Below, in pieces: positions 12,729-23,556 of a stretch of 64,000 nt of DNA. Below the pieces are notes generated by a model that worked only from the letters and a program-made list of their open reading frames with translations, did no database searches and was not told where the DNA came from. Origin of the DNA: Zea mays (lineage: Eukaryota > Streptophyta > Magnoliopsida > Poales > Poaceae); NCBI RefSeq assembly GCF_902167145.1, contig NC_050104.1:1178001-1242000 (forward strand), written 5' to 3'. A program made the position numbers and the translations under genes. Position 1 is the stretch's first letter. Every line of letters begins with the position of its first letter.

Positions 12729-15700
12729 ATAATACCGAGGCTAACACCAACGGATTTTTGGCCATGAAATGGCCTCCACCAAAAATCCAAGAATGTGATC
12801 TATGGCAAGGAAACATATGTGGGGTCAGGTGTATGAGCCTCTGGTTGATAATCAATGGCCACACAACCCCCATTTTTGTCCAAAATTGCAAGAACGACCA
12901 TTTTCAATAATATAGAAGGCTAACACCTACGGATCTCGACCAAGGAGTGGTCACCACTAGAAATCCAAGAATGTGACCTATGGCAAGGAAACATATGTGG
13001 GGTCAGGTGTACAAGCCTCTATTCGATGGTCAATGGCTACACAACCCCTATTTTTGTCGAAAATTGCATCAACGACCATTTCCAATAATACCGAAGGCAA
13101 ACACCTACGAATTTTTGACCAATAAATTGTCTCGACCAAAAATTCAAAAATGTGATCTATGGCATGGAAACATATGTGGGTGAGGTGTACGAGCCTCTGG
13201 TCGATGATTAATGGTCACACAACACCTATTTTTGTCGAAAATGCCATGAACGACCATTTTCAATAATACCCATGGCTAACACCTACGGATTTTTGAATAA
13301 AAAATGGTCTCCACCAGAAATCCAAGAATGTGATCTATGGAAAGAAAACATACGTGGGGTGAGGTGTACGAGCCTCTAGTCAATGATCAATGGCCACACA
13401 GCTCCCATTTTTGTCGAAAATAGCATGAAGGACCATTTTCAATTATACCGAAGGCTAACACCAACAGATTTTTGGCCAAGAAATGGTCTCCACCAGAAAA
13501 CCAAGAATGTGATCTATGGCAAGGAAACCTATGTGGGGTGAGGTGTAGGAGCCTCTAGTCGATGATCAATGGCCACACAACCTTCATCTTTGCCGAAAAT
13601 AGACATGAAACGACCATTTTCAATAATACCAAAGGCTTACACCAACGGGTTTTTTACCAAGAAATGATCTCCACCAAAAATCCAAGAATGTGATCTATGG
13701 CAAGGAAACATATGTGGGGTCAGGTGTATGAGCCTTTGGTCGATGATCAATGGCTACACAACCCCCATATTTGTCGAAAATAGCAAGAACGAGCATTTTC
13801 AACAATACCGAAGGCTAACACCTACGGATTTTAGACCAACAAATGGTCCGCACCAGAAATCCAAGAATGTGACCTATGGCATGTGGGGTCAGGTGTACGA
13901 GCCTTTGTTCGATTGTAAATGGCTACACAACCCCCATTTTGTCGAAAATAGAATGAACGACCATGTTCAATAATACCGAATGCTAGCACCTACGGATTTT
14001 TGACCAAGAAATGGTCTCCACCAGAAATCTAAAAATGTGACCTATGACAAGGAAACATATGTGGGGTCTGGTGTACAAGCCTCTGGTCGATGATCAATGG
14101 CCCCACAACCCCCATTTTGTCGAAAATAGCCATGAACAATCATTTTCAATAATACTGAAGGCTAACACCTAGGATTTTTACCAAGAAATGGTCTCCACCA
14201 GAAATCCAAGAATGTGATCCACGGTAAGGAAACATATGTGGGTGAGGTGTACGAGGCTCTGGTCGATGATCAAAGGCAACACAACCCCGATTTTTTCAAA
14301 AATAGTATGAACGACCATTTTCAATAATACCGAAGGCTAACACCAACGGATTTTTGACCAAAAAATGGTCTCACTAAAAATCCAAGAATGTGATCTTTGG
14401 CAAGGAAACATATGGGGGGTGAGGTGAACGAGCCTCTGGTCAATGATCAATGGCCACACAACCCCCATTTTTGTTGAAAATAGCCATGAACGACCATTTT
14501 CAATAATACCGAAGGCTAACACCTTCAGATTTTTGACCAAGAAAATGGTCTCCGTAGAAATCCAAGAATGTGACCTATGGCAAGGAAACATAAGTGGGGT
14601 GAGGTGTACGAGCCTCTGGTCGATGATGAATGGCCACACAACCCCATTTTTGTCAGAAATTAACTTGAACGAGCATTTTCAATAATACCAAAGGCTAACA
14701 CCTACCGATTTTTGACCAAGAAATAGTCTTCGCCAGAAATCCAAGAATGTGAACTATGGGAAGGAAACATATGTGGGGTGAGGTGTACGAGAAACTGGTC
14801 GATGATCAATGGCTACACAACCCCCATTTTTGTCCAAAATAGCAAGAACGAGCATTTTCAACAATATCGAAGGCTAACACCTACGGATTTTTGACCAACA
14901 AATGGACCCCACCAGAAATCCAAGAATGTGACCTATGGCAAGGAAACATATGTGGGGTCAGGTGTACAAGACTTTGTTCGATGGTCAATGGCTACACAAC
15001 CCCCATTTTGTCGAAAATAGAATGAACGACCATTTTCAATAATACCGAATGCTAGCACCTACGGATTTTTGACCAAGAAATGGTCTCCACCAGAAATGTA
15101 AAAATGTGACCTATGACAAGGAAACATATGTGGGGTCTAGTGTACAAGCCTCTTGTCGATGATCAATGGCCCCACAACCCCCATTTTGTCGAAAATAGCC
15201 ATGAACGATCATTTTCAATAATACTGAAGGCTAACACCTAGGATTTTTACCAAGAAATGGTCTCCACCAGAAATCCAAGAATGTGATCCACAGTAAGGAA
15301 ACATATGTGGGTGAGGTGTACGAGCATCTGGTCGAAGATCAAAGGCCACAAAACCCCTATTTTTTCAAAAATAGCATGAACGACCATTTTCAATAATACC
15401 GAAGGCTAACACCAACGGATTTTTGACCAAAAAATGGTCTCACCAAAAATCCAAGAATGTGATCTTTGGCAAGGAAACATATGGGGGTGAGGTGAACGAG
15501 CCTCTGGTCAATGATCAATGGCCACACAACCTCCATTTTTGTCGAAAATAGCCATGAACGACCATTTTCAATAATACCGAAGGCTAACACCTTCAGATTT
15601 TTGACCAAGAAAATGGTCTCCGTAGAAATCCAAGAATGTGACCTATGGCAAGGAAACATAAGTGGGGTGAGGTGTACGAGCCTCTGGTCGATGATGAATG

Positions 15701-17421
15701 GCCACACAACCCCATTTTTGTCAGAAATTGCATTGAACGAGCATTTTCAATAATACCAAAGGCTAACACCTACCGATTTTTGACCAAGAAATAGTCTTCT
15801 CCAGAAATCCAAGAATGTGAACTATGGGAAGGAAACATATGTGGGGTGAGGTGTACGAGAAACTGGTCGATGATCAATGGCTACACAACCCCCATTTTTG
15901 TCCAAAATAGCAAGAACGAGCATTTTCAACAATACCGAAGGCTAACACCTACGGATTTTTGACCAACAAATGGACCCCACCAGAAATCCAAGAATGTGAC
16001 CTATGGCAAGGAAACATATGTGGGGTCAGGTGTACGAGCCTTTGTTCGATGGTCAATGGCTACACAACCCCCATTTTGTCGAAAATAGAATGAACGACCA
16101 TTTTCAATAATACAGAATGCTAGCACCTACGGATTTTTGACCAAGAAATGGTCTCCACCAGAAATCTAAAAATGTGACCTATGACAAGGAAACATATGTG
16201 GGGTCTGGTGTACAAGCCTCTGGTCGATGATCAATGGCCCCACAACCCCCATTTTGTCGAAAATAGCCATGAACGATCATTTTCAATAATACTGAAGGCT
16301 AACACCTAGGATTTTTACCAAGAAATGGTCTCCACCAGAAATCCAAGAATGTGATCCACGGTAAGGAAACATATGTGGGTGAGGTGTACGAGCATCTGGT
16401 CGATGATCAAAGGCCACACAACCCCTATTTTTTTCAAAAATAGCATGAACGACCATTTTCAATAATACCGAAGGCTAACACCAACGGATTTTTGACCAAA
16501 AAATGGTCTCACCAAAAATCCAAGAATGTGATCTTTAGTAAGGAAACATATGGGGGGTGAGGTGAATGAGCCTCTGGTCAATGATCAATGGCCACACAAC
16601 CCCCATTTTTGTCGAAAATAGCGATGAACGACCATTTTCAATAATACCGAAGGCTAACACCTTCAGATTTTTGACCAAGAAAATGGTCTCCATAGAAATC
16701 CAAGAATGTGACCTATGGCAAGGAAACATAAGTGGGGTGAGGTGTACGAGCCTCTGGTCGATGATGAATGGCCACACAACCCCATTTTTGTCAGAAATTG
16801 CCTTGAACGAGCATTTTCAATAATACCAAAGGCTAACACCTACCGATTTTTGACCAAGAAATAGTCTTCGCCAGAAATCAAAGATTGTGAACTATGGGAA
16901 GGAAACATATGTGGGGTGAGGTGTACGAGAAACTGGTCGATGATCAATTGCCACACAACCCCCATTTTTGTCGAAAATAGCATCCACGACCATTTTCAAT
17001 AATACCTACAGATTTTTGGCCAAGAAATGGTCTCCGCCCGAAAACCAAGAATGTGATCTATCACAAGGAAACAAATGTGGGGTGAGGTGTACGAGCATCT
17101 AGTCGATGATCAATGGCCAACACCTACAGATTCTTGACCAAGAAATGGTCTCCACCAAAAATCCAAGAATGTGATCTATGGCCAGGAAACATATGTGGGG
17201 TCAGGTTTATGGGCCTCTGGTCGATGATCAATGATCAAACAACCCCTATTTGTGTCCAAAATAGCATGAATGACCATTTTCAATAATACCGAAGGCTAAC
17301 ACCAACAGATTTTTGACCAAGTAATGGCCTCCACTAGAAATCCAAGGATGTGATCTTTGGCAAGGAAACATATGTGGGGTGAGGTGTACGAGCCTCTGGT
17401 CGATGATCAATGGCCACACAA
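12729..17421 (+). repeat. knob180 array, + orientation, about 26 monomers
   Basis: The array starts after a short poly-A joint (gactaaaaaaaacccc at about 12717-12732). Its first two monomers complete the right arm of P1. From about 12960 the monomer order is homologous to 33979-36380 (shared ggcaatggctac-type monomers, the gaccaataaattgtctcg variant and a monomer with tcaggtttatgggcctctgg). A 1068-bp unit inside it is triplicated. It ends at hinge J. Confidence 0.9.
13752..16948 (+). repeat. Higher-order repeat A: three copies of a six-monomer, 1068-bp unit
   Basis: Unit starts are defined by ggctacacaaccccca followed by caagaacgagcattttcaac, at 13752, 14811 and 15879, with the third unit ending at 16948. 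Unit lengths are 1059, 1068 and 1070 bp. The first is shorter because aaggaaacat is missing near 13880 (gacctatggcatgtgggg). Each unit holds six variant monomers, including gagaaactggtcgatgatca, cctatgacaaggaaacatat and a form with tttttcaaaaatag. Single-copy homologues sit at about 34770-35830 and, inverted, at about 53720-54765. Confidence 0.88.
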
Positions 17422-17450
17422 CACACATAAACTTAAACTCATATTGATGT
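17422..17450 (+). repeat. Hinge J, copy 1, knob180 to TR-1 boundary
   Basis: Between the last knob180 bases (ggccacacaa) and the first TR-1 bases (gtttatgtccactcaag) lies cacataaacttaaactca followed by tattgatgtg. It fits neither monomer. The words acataaac and gtttatgt across it form a short inverted repeat. The same element is found at four other boundaries; this copy reads atattgat where the others read attttgat. Confidence 0.8.
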
Positions 17451-18993
17451 GTTTATGTCCACTCAAGTAAAACATCACACATCATTATGCCACATCGTTT
17501 CTAAAAATAAAATAAAGGCCATGGGAAATTTAGCCAAATTGCACGAGAGAACTGTCCAAACATGGGTTAAGGTTGTAAGGAATCTTCTTTCCACCAAACT
17601 ATTGCTATTAAGTAGGAATATGAAGAATTCAAAACAATAGATCATCTTTTAAACTAAAAATGACGTTTCCTTGATGTCAAGGGCATTCTATTCGCACCAG
17701 AGGGTATTAGAGTACAACTAGTGGATGAAGACGTTATTGGGCTAGCTAATGACCTTTTGTGATACAAGGTTTCCTATAATCCCCTCTATTCAAGGCATAC
17801 CTAGATGGTTTTTATATCCACTCAAGAAAAACAACACACATCAATATGCCACATCGTTTCTCAAAATAAAATAATGACCATGGAAAATTTATCCAAATTG
17901 AGTGAGAGAACTGTCCAAACATAGGTTAAGGTTGTAAGGCACATTTTTCCACCATACCATTGCTAAAAAGTTGGAATATAGAGAATTCAAACAATAGATC
18001 ACCTTTTAAACCACAAATGACGTTTCTATGATTTTGAGGGCACTATATTCGCACGAGAGGGTATTAGCCAAATTGCGTGAGAGAACTGTCCAAATATAGG
18101 TTAAGGTTGTAAGACACCTTTTTTCCACCGTACAATTGCTAAAAAGTTGGAATATAAAGAATTCAAAACAATAGATCACCTTTTATACCACAAATGACGT
18201 TCCCAGATGTCAAGGGCATTGTAATAGCACGTGAGGGTATTAGAGTACAACTAGTGGATGAAGACGTCATTGGGCTAGCAAATGACATTTTGTGATACCA
18301 GGTTTCCTATAATCCCCTCTATTCAAGGCATACCTACATGGTGTTTATGTCCACTCAAGAAAAACAAAACACATCAATATGCCACATTGTTTCTATCAAT
18401 ATGACCTTGGAAAATTTAGCCAAATTACGTGAGTGAACTGTACAAAGATAGGTTAAGGTTGTAAGGCACCTTTTTTCCACCATACAGTTGCGAAAAAGTT
18501 GGAATATAAATAATTCAAAACAATAGATCACCTTTTAAACCTCAAATGACGTTTCTATGATATTGAGGGCATTGTATTCACAACTAGTGGATGATGACGT
18601 TATTGGGCTAGCTAATGACCTTTTGTGATACTAGGTTTCCTATAATCCCCTCTATTGAAGGCATACCTAGATGGTGTTTATGTCCAATCAAGTAAAACAC
18701 TACACTTTATTATGCCACATTGTTTCTCAAAATAAAATAAAGACCATGGGAAATTTAGCCAAATTACATAAGAGATCTGTCCAAACATAGGTTAAGGTTG
18801 TAAGACACCTTTTTTCCATCATACAGTTGCTAAAAAGTTGGAATATAAAGAATTCAAAAGAATAGACCAACTTTGAAACTATAAATAGTGTTTCTATGGT
18901 AATGAGGGCATTGTATTCGCATGAGAGGGTATTAGAGTACAACACACTGAATGAAGACATTAGTGGGCTAGCTAATGACCTTTTGTGATAATA
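17451..18993 (+). repeat. TR-1 satellite block, + orientation
   Basis: These monomers of about 360 bp contain cactcaagtaaaacat, gccacatcgtttct, ccaaattgcacgagagaact, aaaaagttggaatata, gggtattagagtacaact and cctataatcccctctattca. This length and company fit maize TR-1. The first monomer, next to J, has the private variant aaggaatcttctttccacca, shared with the first monomer at every other J. A deletion fuses the second and third monomers at ttag (18064-18067), and about 20 bp is lost at about 18594. The block is the left arm of a TR-1 fold-back. Confidence 0.85.
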
Positions 18994-19568
18994 TGTTTCC
19001 TATAATCCCCTCTATTCAAGGCATACTCAAATGGTGTTTAAGTCCACTCAAGTATTATCACAAAAGGTCATTAGCTAGCCCACTAATGTCTTCATTAAGT
19101 GTGTTGTACTCTAATACCCTCTCATGCGAATACAATGCCCTCATTACCATAGAAACACTATTTCTAGTTTCAAAGTTGGTCTATTCTTTTGAATTCTTTA
19201 TATTCCAACTTTTTAGCAACTGTATGATGCAAAAAAGGTGTCTTACAACCTTAACCTATGTTTGGACAGATCTCTTATGTAATTTGGCTAAATTTCCCAT
19301 GGTCTTTATTTTATTTTGAGAAACAATGTGGCATAATAAAGTGTAGTGTTTTACTTGAGTGGACATAAACACCATCTAGGTATGCCTTGAATAGAGGGGA
19401 TTATAGGAAACCTGGTATCACAAAAGGTCATTAGCTAGCCCAATAACGTCTTCATCCACTAGTTGTACTCTAATACTCACTCATGTGAATACAATGCAGT
19501 CAATATCATAGAAACATCATTTGAGGTTTAAAAGCTGATCTATTGTTTTGAATTCTTTATATTCCAAC
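18478..19568. repeat. TR-1 fold-back palindrome centred at 19023
   Basis: ttttgtgataata at 18981-18993 is the exact reverse complement of 19053-19065, around a 59-bp spacer (18994-19052). The arms (18478-18993 and 19053-19568) stay homologous to the end of the TR-1 block. Both carry the rare gtacaacacac variant and a gene-free reading frame that mirrors about the same centre. Fold-back TR-1 segments are a described property of this repeat in maize. Confidence 0.88.
19053..19568 (-). repeat. TR-1 satellite block, reverse orientation
   Basis: About 1.4 monomers are read in reverse (cattagctagcccactaatg, then ggtatgccttgaatagaggg). The block ends at 19568, where attccaac meets knob180 cgaccatttctagg. 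The same boundary is mirrored at 27220/27221 (aaatggtcgg meeting ttgggatata), so it is one ancestral joint that was inverted and copied. Confidence 0.85.
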
Positions 19569-22500
19569 CGACCATTTCTAGGTCATAAATCATAGGTGTT
19601 AGCCTTCTGTATTATTGAAAATGGTCATTAATGGCTATTTTTGACAATAATGGGGTTGTGTGGCCATTGATCATCGACCAGAGGCTCGTACACCTCACCC
19701 CACATATGTTTCCTTGCCTTAGATCACATTCTTGGATTTCTAGTGGAGACCATTTGTTGATCAAAAATCCGTAGGTGTTAGCCTTCGGTATTATAGAAAT
19801 AGTCGTCCATTCAATTTTCGACAAAAATGTGGGTTGTGTGGCCATTTATCATCGACCAAAGGCTCGTACAACTCACCCCACAAATGTTTCCTTCCCATAG
19901 ATCACAATCTTGGATTTCTGGAGGAGTCCATTTCTTGGTCAAAAATTCATAGGTGTTACCCTTCGGTATTATTGAAAATGGTCGTTCATGTCATTTTCAA
20001 AAAAATAGGGGTTGTGTGGCCAATGATCAATGACGAGAGGCTCGTACACCTAACCCCACATATGTTTACTTGCCATATATCACATTCATGGATTTCTATT
20101 GGATACCATTTCTTGGCCAAAAATTGTAGGTGTTATCCTTCGGTATTATTGAAAATGGTCGTTCATGCTATTTTCAACAAAAATAGGGGTTGTGTGGCCA
20201 TTAATCATCGACCAAAGGCTCGTACACCTCATCCCACATATTTTTTATTGCCATAGATAAAATGTTTGGATTTCTGGTGGAGACCAAATCTTAGTAAAAA
20301 TGCGTAGGTGTTAGCCTTTGGTATTATTGAAAATGGTCGTTCATGCTATTTTCGACAAAAATGGGGGTTGTGTGGCCATTGGTCATTGACCAGAGGCTCG
20401 TACACCTCACCCCACATATATTTCCTTGCTGTAGATCACATTTTGTTTGACTCTATTTATTGGTAAAATATCTGTAGGTGTTAGCCTTCGGTATTATTGA
20501 AAATGGTTGTTCATGCTATTTTCGAAAAAATATGGGTTGTGTGGCCATTGATCATCGACCAGGGGTTCGTACACCTGACCCCGCATATTTTTCTTTGCCA
20601 TAGATCATATTCATGGATTTCTAGTGGAGGTCGTTTCTTGGTGAGAAATCTGTAGGTGTCAACCTTCAGTATTATTGAATATGGTAGTTCATGCTATTTT
20701 CGACAAAAATGGGGGTTGTGTGGCCATTGATCATTGACCAGAGGCTCATACACCTGACCCCACATGTCTTTCCTTGCCATAAATCACAATCTGTAGGTGT
20801 TAGCCTTCAGTTTTATTGAAAATTGTCGTTCATGGCTATTTGCGACAGAAATGGGGGTTGTGTGGCCATTGATCATAGACCAGAGGCTCGTACACCTCAC
20901 CCCACATATGTTTCTTTGCCAGAGATCACATTCTTGGATTTCTGGTGGAGACCATTTGTTGGTGAAAAATCTGTAGGTGTTAGCCTTCTTTATTATTGAA
21001 AATGGTCGTTCTTAGCTATTTTCTACAAAAATGAGGGTTGTGTGGCCATTGGTCATCGACTAGAGTCTCATACACCTGTCCACACATATGTTTCCTTGCC
21101 AAAGATCACATTCTTGGATTTTTGGTGGTGACCATTTCTTGGTCAAAAATTTGTATGTGTTAGCCATCGGTATTATTGAAAATGGTCGTTCATGCTATTT
21201 TCAACAAAAATGGGGGTTGTGTTGCCATTAGTCATCTACTAGAGGCTCGTACACCACACCCAACATATGTTTCCTTGACATAGATCACATTCTTGGATTT
21301 CTGGTGGAGACCATTTCTTCGTCAACAATCCGTAGGTGATAGACTTCGGTATTATTGAAAATGGCCGTTCATGCTATTTTCGACAAAAATGGGGGTTGTG
21401 TAGCCATTGATCATCGACCATAGAATCGTACGCCAGACCCCACATGTGTTTCCTTACCATAGATCACAATTTTGGATATCAGTTGGAGACCATTTCTTGG
21501 TCAAAAATCTGTAGGTGTCAGCCTTCGGTATTATTGAAAATGGTCGTTCATGCTATTTTCGACTTCCTTGGATTCCTAGAGGAGACCAAATTTTGGTCAA
21601 AAATCCGTAGGTGTGAGCCTTCGGTATTATTGAAAATGGTCGTACATGCTATTTTCGAAAAAATGGGTGTTGTGTGGCCATTAATCATTGACTAGAGGCT
21701 CGTACACCTCACCCCACATATTTTTGCTTGCCATAGATTGCATTCTTGGATTTTTGGTGGAGTCCATTTCTTGGTCAAAAATCCGTAGGTGTTATCCTTC
21801 GGTATTATTAAAATGGTCGTCCATGCAATTTTCGAGAAAAATGTGGGTTGTGTGGCCATTGATCATCGAATAGAGGCTCGTACACTTCACCCCACATATG
21901 TTTACTTGCCATAGATCACATTCTTGGATTTCTAGTGGAGACCATTTATTGGTCAAAAATCTGTAGGTGTTAGCCTTCGGTATTATTGAAAATAGTCCTT
22001 CATGCTATTTTCGACAAAAAATAGGGGTTGTGTGGCCATTGATCATCGACCAGAGGCTCGTACAATTCCCCACACATATGTTTCCTTGCCATAGATCACA
22101 TTGTTGAATTTCTGGTAGAGACCATTTTTTGGTAAAAAATTCGTAGGTGTTTGCCTTCAGTATTATTGAAAATGGTTGTTCATGGCTATTTTCGACAGAA
22201 ATGGGGGTTGTGTGGCCATTGATCATCGACTAGAGTCTCGTACACCTCACCCGACATATGTTTCCTTGACATAGATCACATTCTTGGATTTCTGGTGGAG
22301 ACTATTTCTTAGTCAAAAATCTGTAGGTGTTAGCCTTCGGTACTATTGAAAATGGTCGTTCATGCTATTTTCGACAAAAATAGGGGTTGTGTGGCCATTG
22401 ATCATCGACCAGAGGCTCGTACACTTCACCCCACATATGTTTCCTTGCCATAGATCACATTCTTGGATTTTTGGTGGAGACCATTTCTTGGTCAAAAATC

Positions 22501-23549
22501 CGTAGGTGTTGGCCTTCCGTATTATTGAAAATGGTTGTTCATGCTATTTTTGACAAAAATAGGGGTTGTGTGTTCATTGATTATCGACCAGAGGCTCGTA
22601 CACCTCACCCCACACATGTTTCCTTGCCATAGATCACATTCTTGGATTTCTTGATCAAAAATCTGTAGGTGTTAGCCTTTGGTATTTTTGAAAATGGTCG
22701 GTCATAATATTTTCGAAAAAAATGGGGGTTGTGTGGCCGCTCATCGTCGACCAAAGCCTCGTACACCTGACAACACATATGTTTCCTATTCATAGATCAC
22801 ATTCTTGGATTTCTGGTGGAGACAATTTTTTTAAAAAAAATCGTAGGGGTTAGCCTTCGGCATTATTGAAATGGTCATTCATGCAATTTTCGACAACCTT
22901 GAATTTCTAGGGGAGACCATTTCTTGGTCAAAAATCTGTAGGTGTTGGCCTTCAGTATTATTGAAAATGTTCGTTCATGCTATTGTCGACAAAAATGGGG
23001 GTTGTGTGGCCATTGATCATCGACTAGAGGCTCGTACACCTCACCCCACATTTGTTTGCTTGCCATAGATTGCGTCCTTGGATTTCTTATGGAGACCATT
23101 TCTTCATCAAAAATCCGTAGGTGTTATCCTTCGGTATTATTGAAAATGGTAGTTCATGCAATTTTCGACAAAAATGTCTGTTGTGTGGCCACTAGTCATC
23201 GACTAGAGGCTCGTTTGTTTGTGTTAGCCTTCGGTATTATTGAAAATTGTTGTTCATGCTATTATCGACAAAAATGGGGGTATTGTGGCCATTGATCATC
23301 GACCAGAGGCTCGTACACCTCACCCCACATAGGTTACCTTGCCACAGATCACGTTCTTGGAATCCTGGTGGAGACCATTTCTTTGTCAAAAAATTCGTAG
23401 GTGTTAGCCTTCGCTATTATTGAAAATGGTCGTTCTCGGCTATTTTTGACTAAAATGGGGGTTATGTGGCCATTGATCATCGACTAGAGGCTCGTACACC
23501 TCACCCCACATATGTTTCCTTGCCATTGATCATCGACTAGAGGCTCGTT
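19569..23549 (-). repeat. knob180 array, reverse orientation, left arm of palindrome P2
   Basis: About 22 rather diverged monomers are read in reverse. Several are internally deleted and fused: at about 21561 cgac runs straight into ttccttggattcc, and a similar fusion lies near 22900. Near 20770-20800 part of a monomer is missing between cataaatcaca and atctgtagg. The deletions are mirrored in 23557-27220, so they predate the inverted duplication. The stretch 23216-23549, about two monomers, is unmatched in the right arm. Confidence 0.9.
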
Positions 23550-23556
23550 CTTAGAT

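Larger units (their letters stand above)
8197..13112. repeat. Palindrome P1, knob180 inverted duplication of about 4.9 kb
   Basis: The centre is at 10570.5. Positions 10541-10562 are the exact reverse complement of 10579-10600, around a 16-bp spacer (10563-10578). The first hundred bases outward differ at only a few sites. The arms then stay collinear to about 8197 on the left and 13112 on the right, and they include the orientation switch on each side (about 8592 and 12721-12728). The left arm has an extra monomer near 9600-9780. The right arm has a tandemly doubled monomer at about 12349-12715. Because the flank switches are mirrored too, a pre-existing polarity change was copied into both arms. 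Confidence 0.85.

Noticed and set aside
12717..12732. Poly-A run (ctaaaaaaaacccc) as a retrotransposon tail
   Set aside because: It mirrors the joint near 8590 (ggggttttctag) in palindrome P1 and joins two knob180 pieces directly. Nothing retroelement-like is beside it.
18975..19319. Open frame of 114 codons in TR-1 with hydrophobic segments
   Set aside because: A nearly identical reverse frame lies at 18727-18960 because TR-1 folds back here. It is satellite DNA read through, not a membrane protein.
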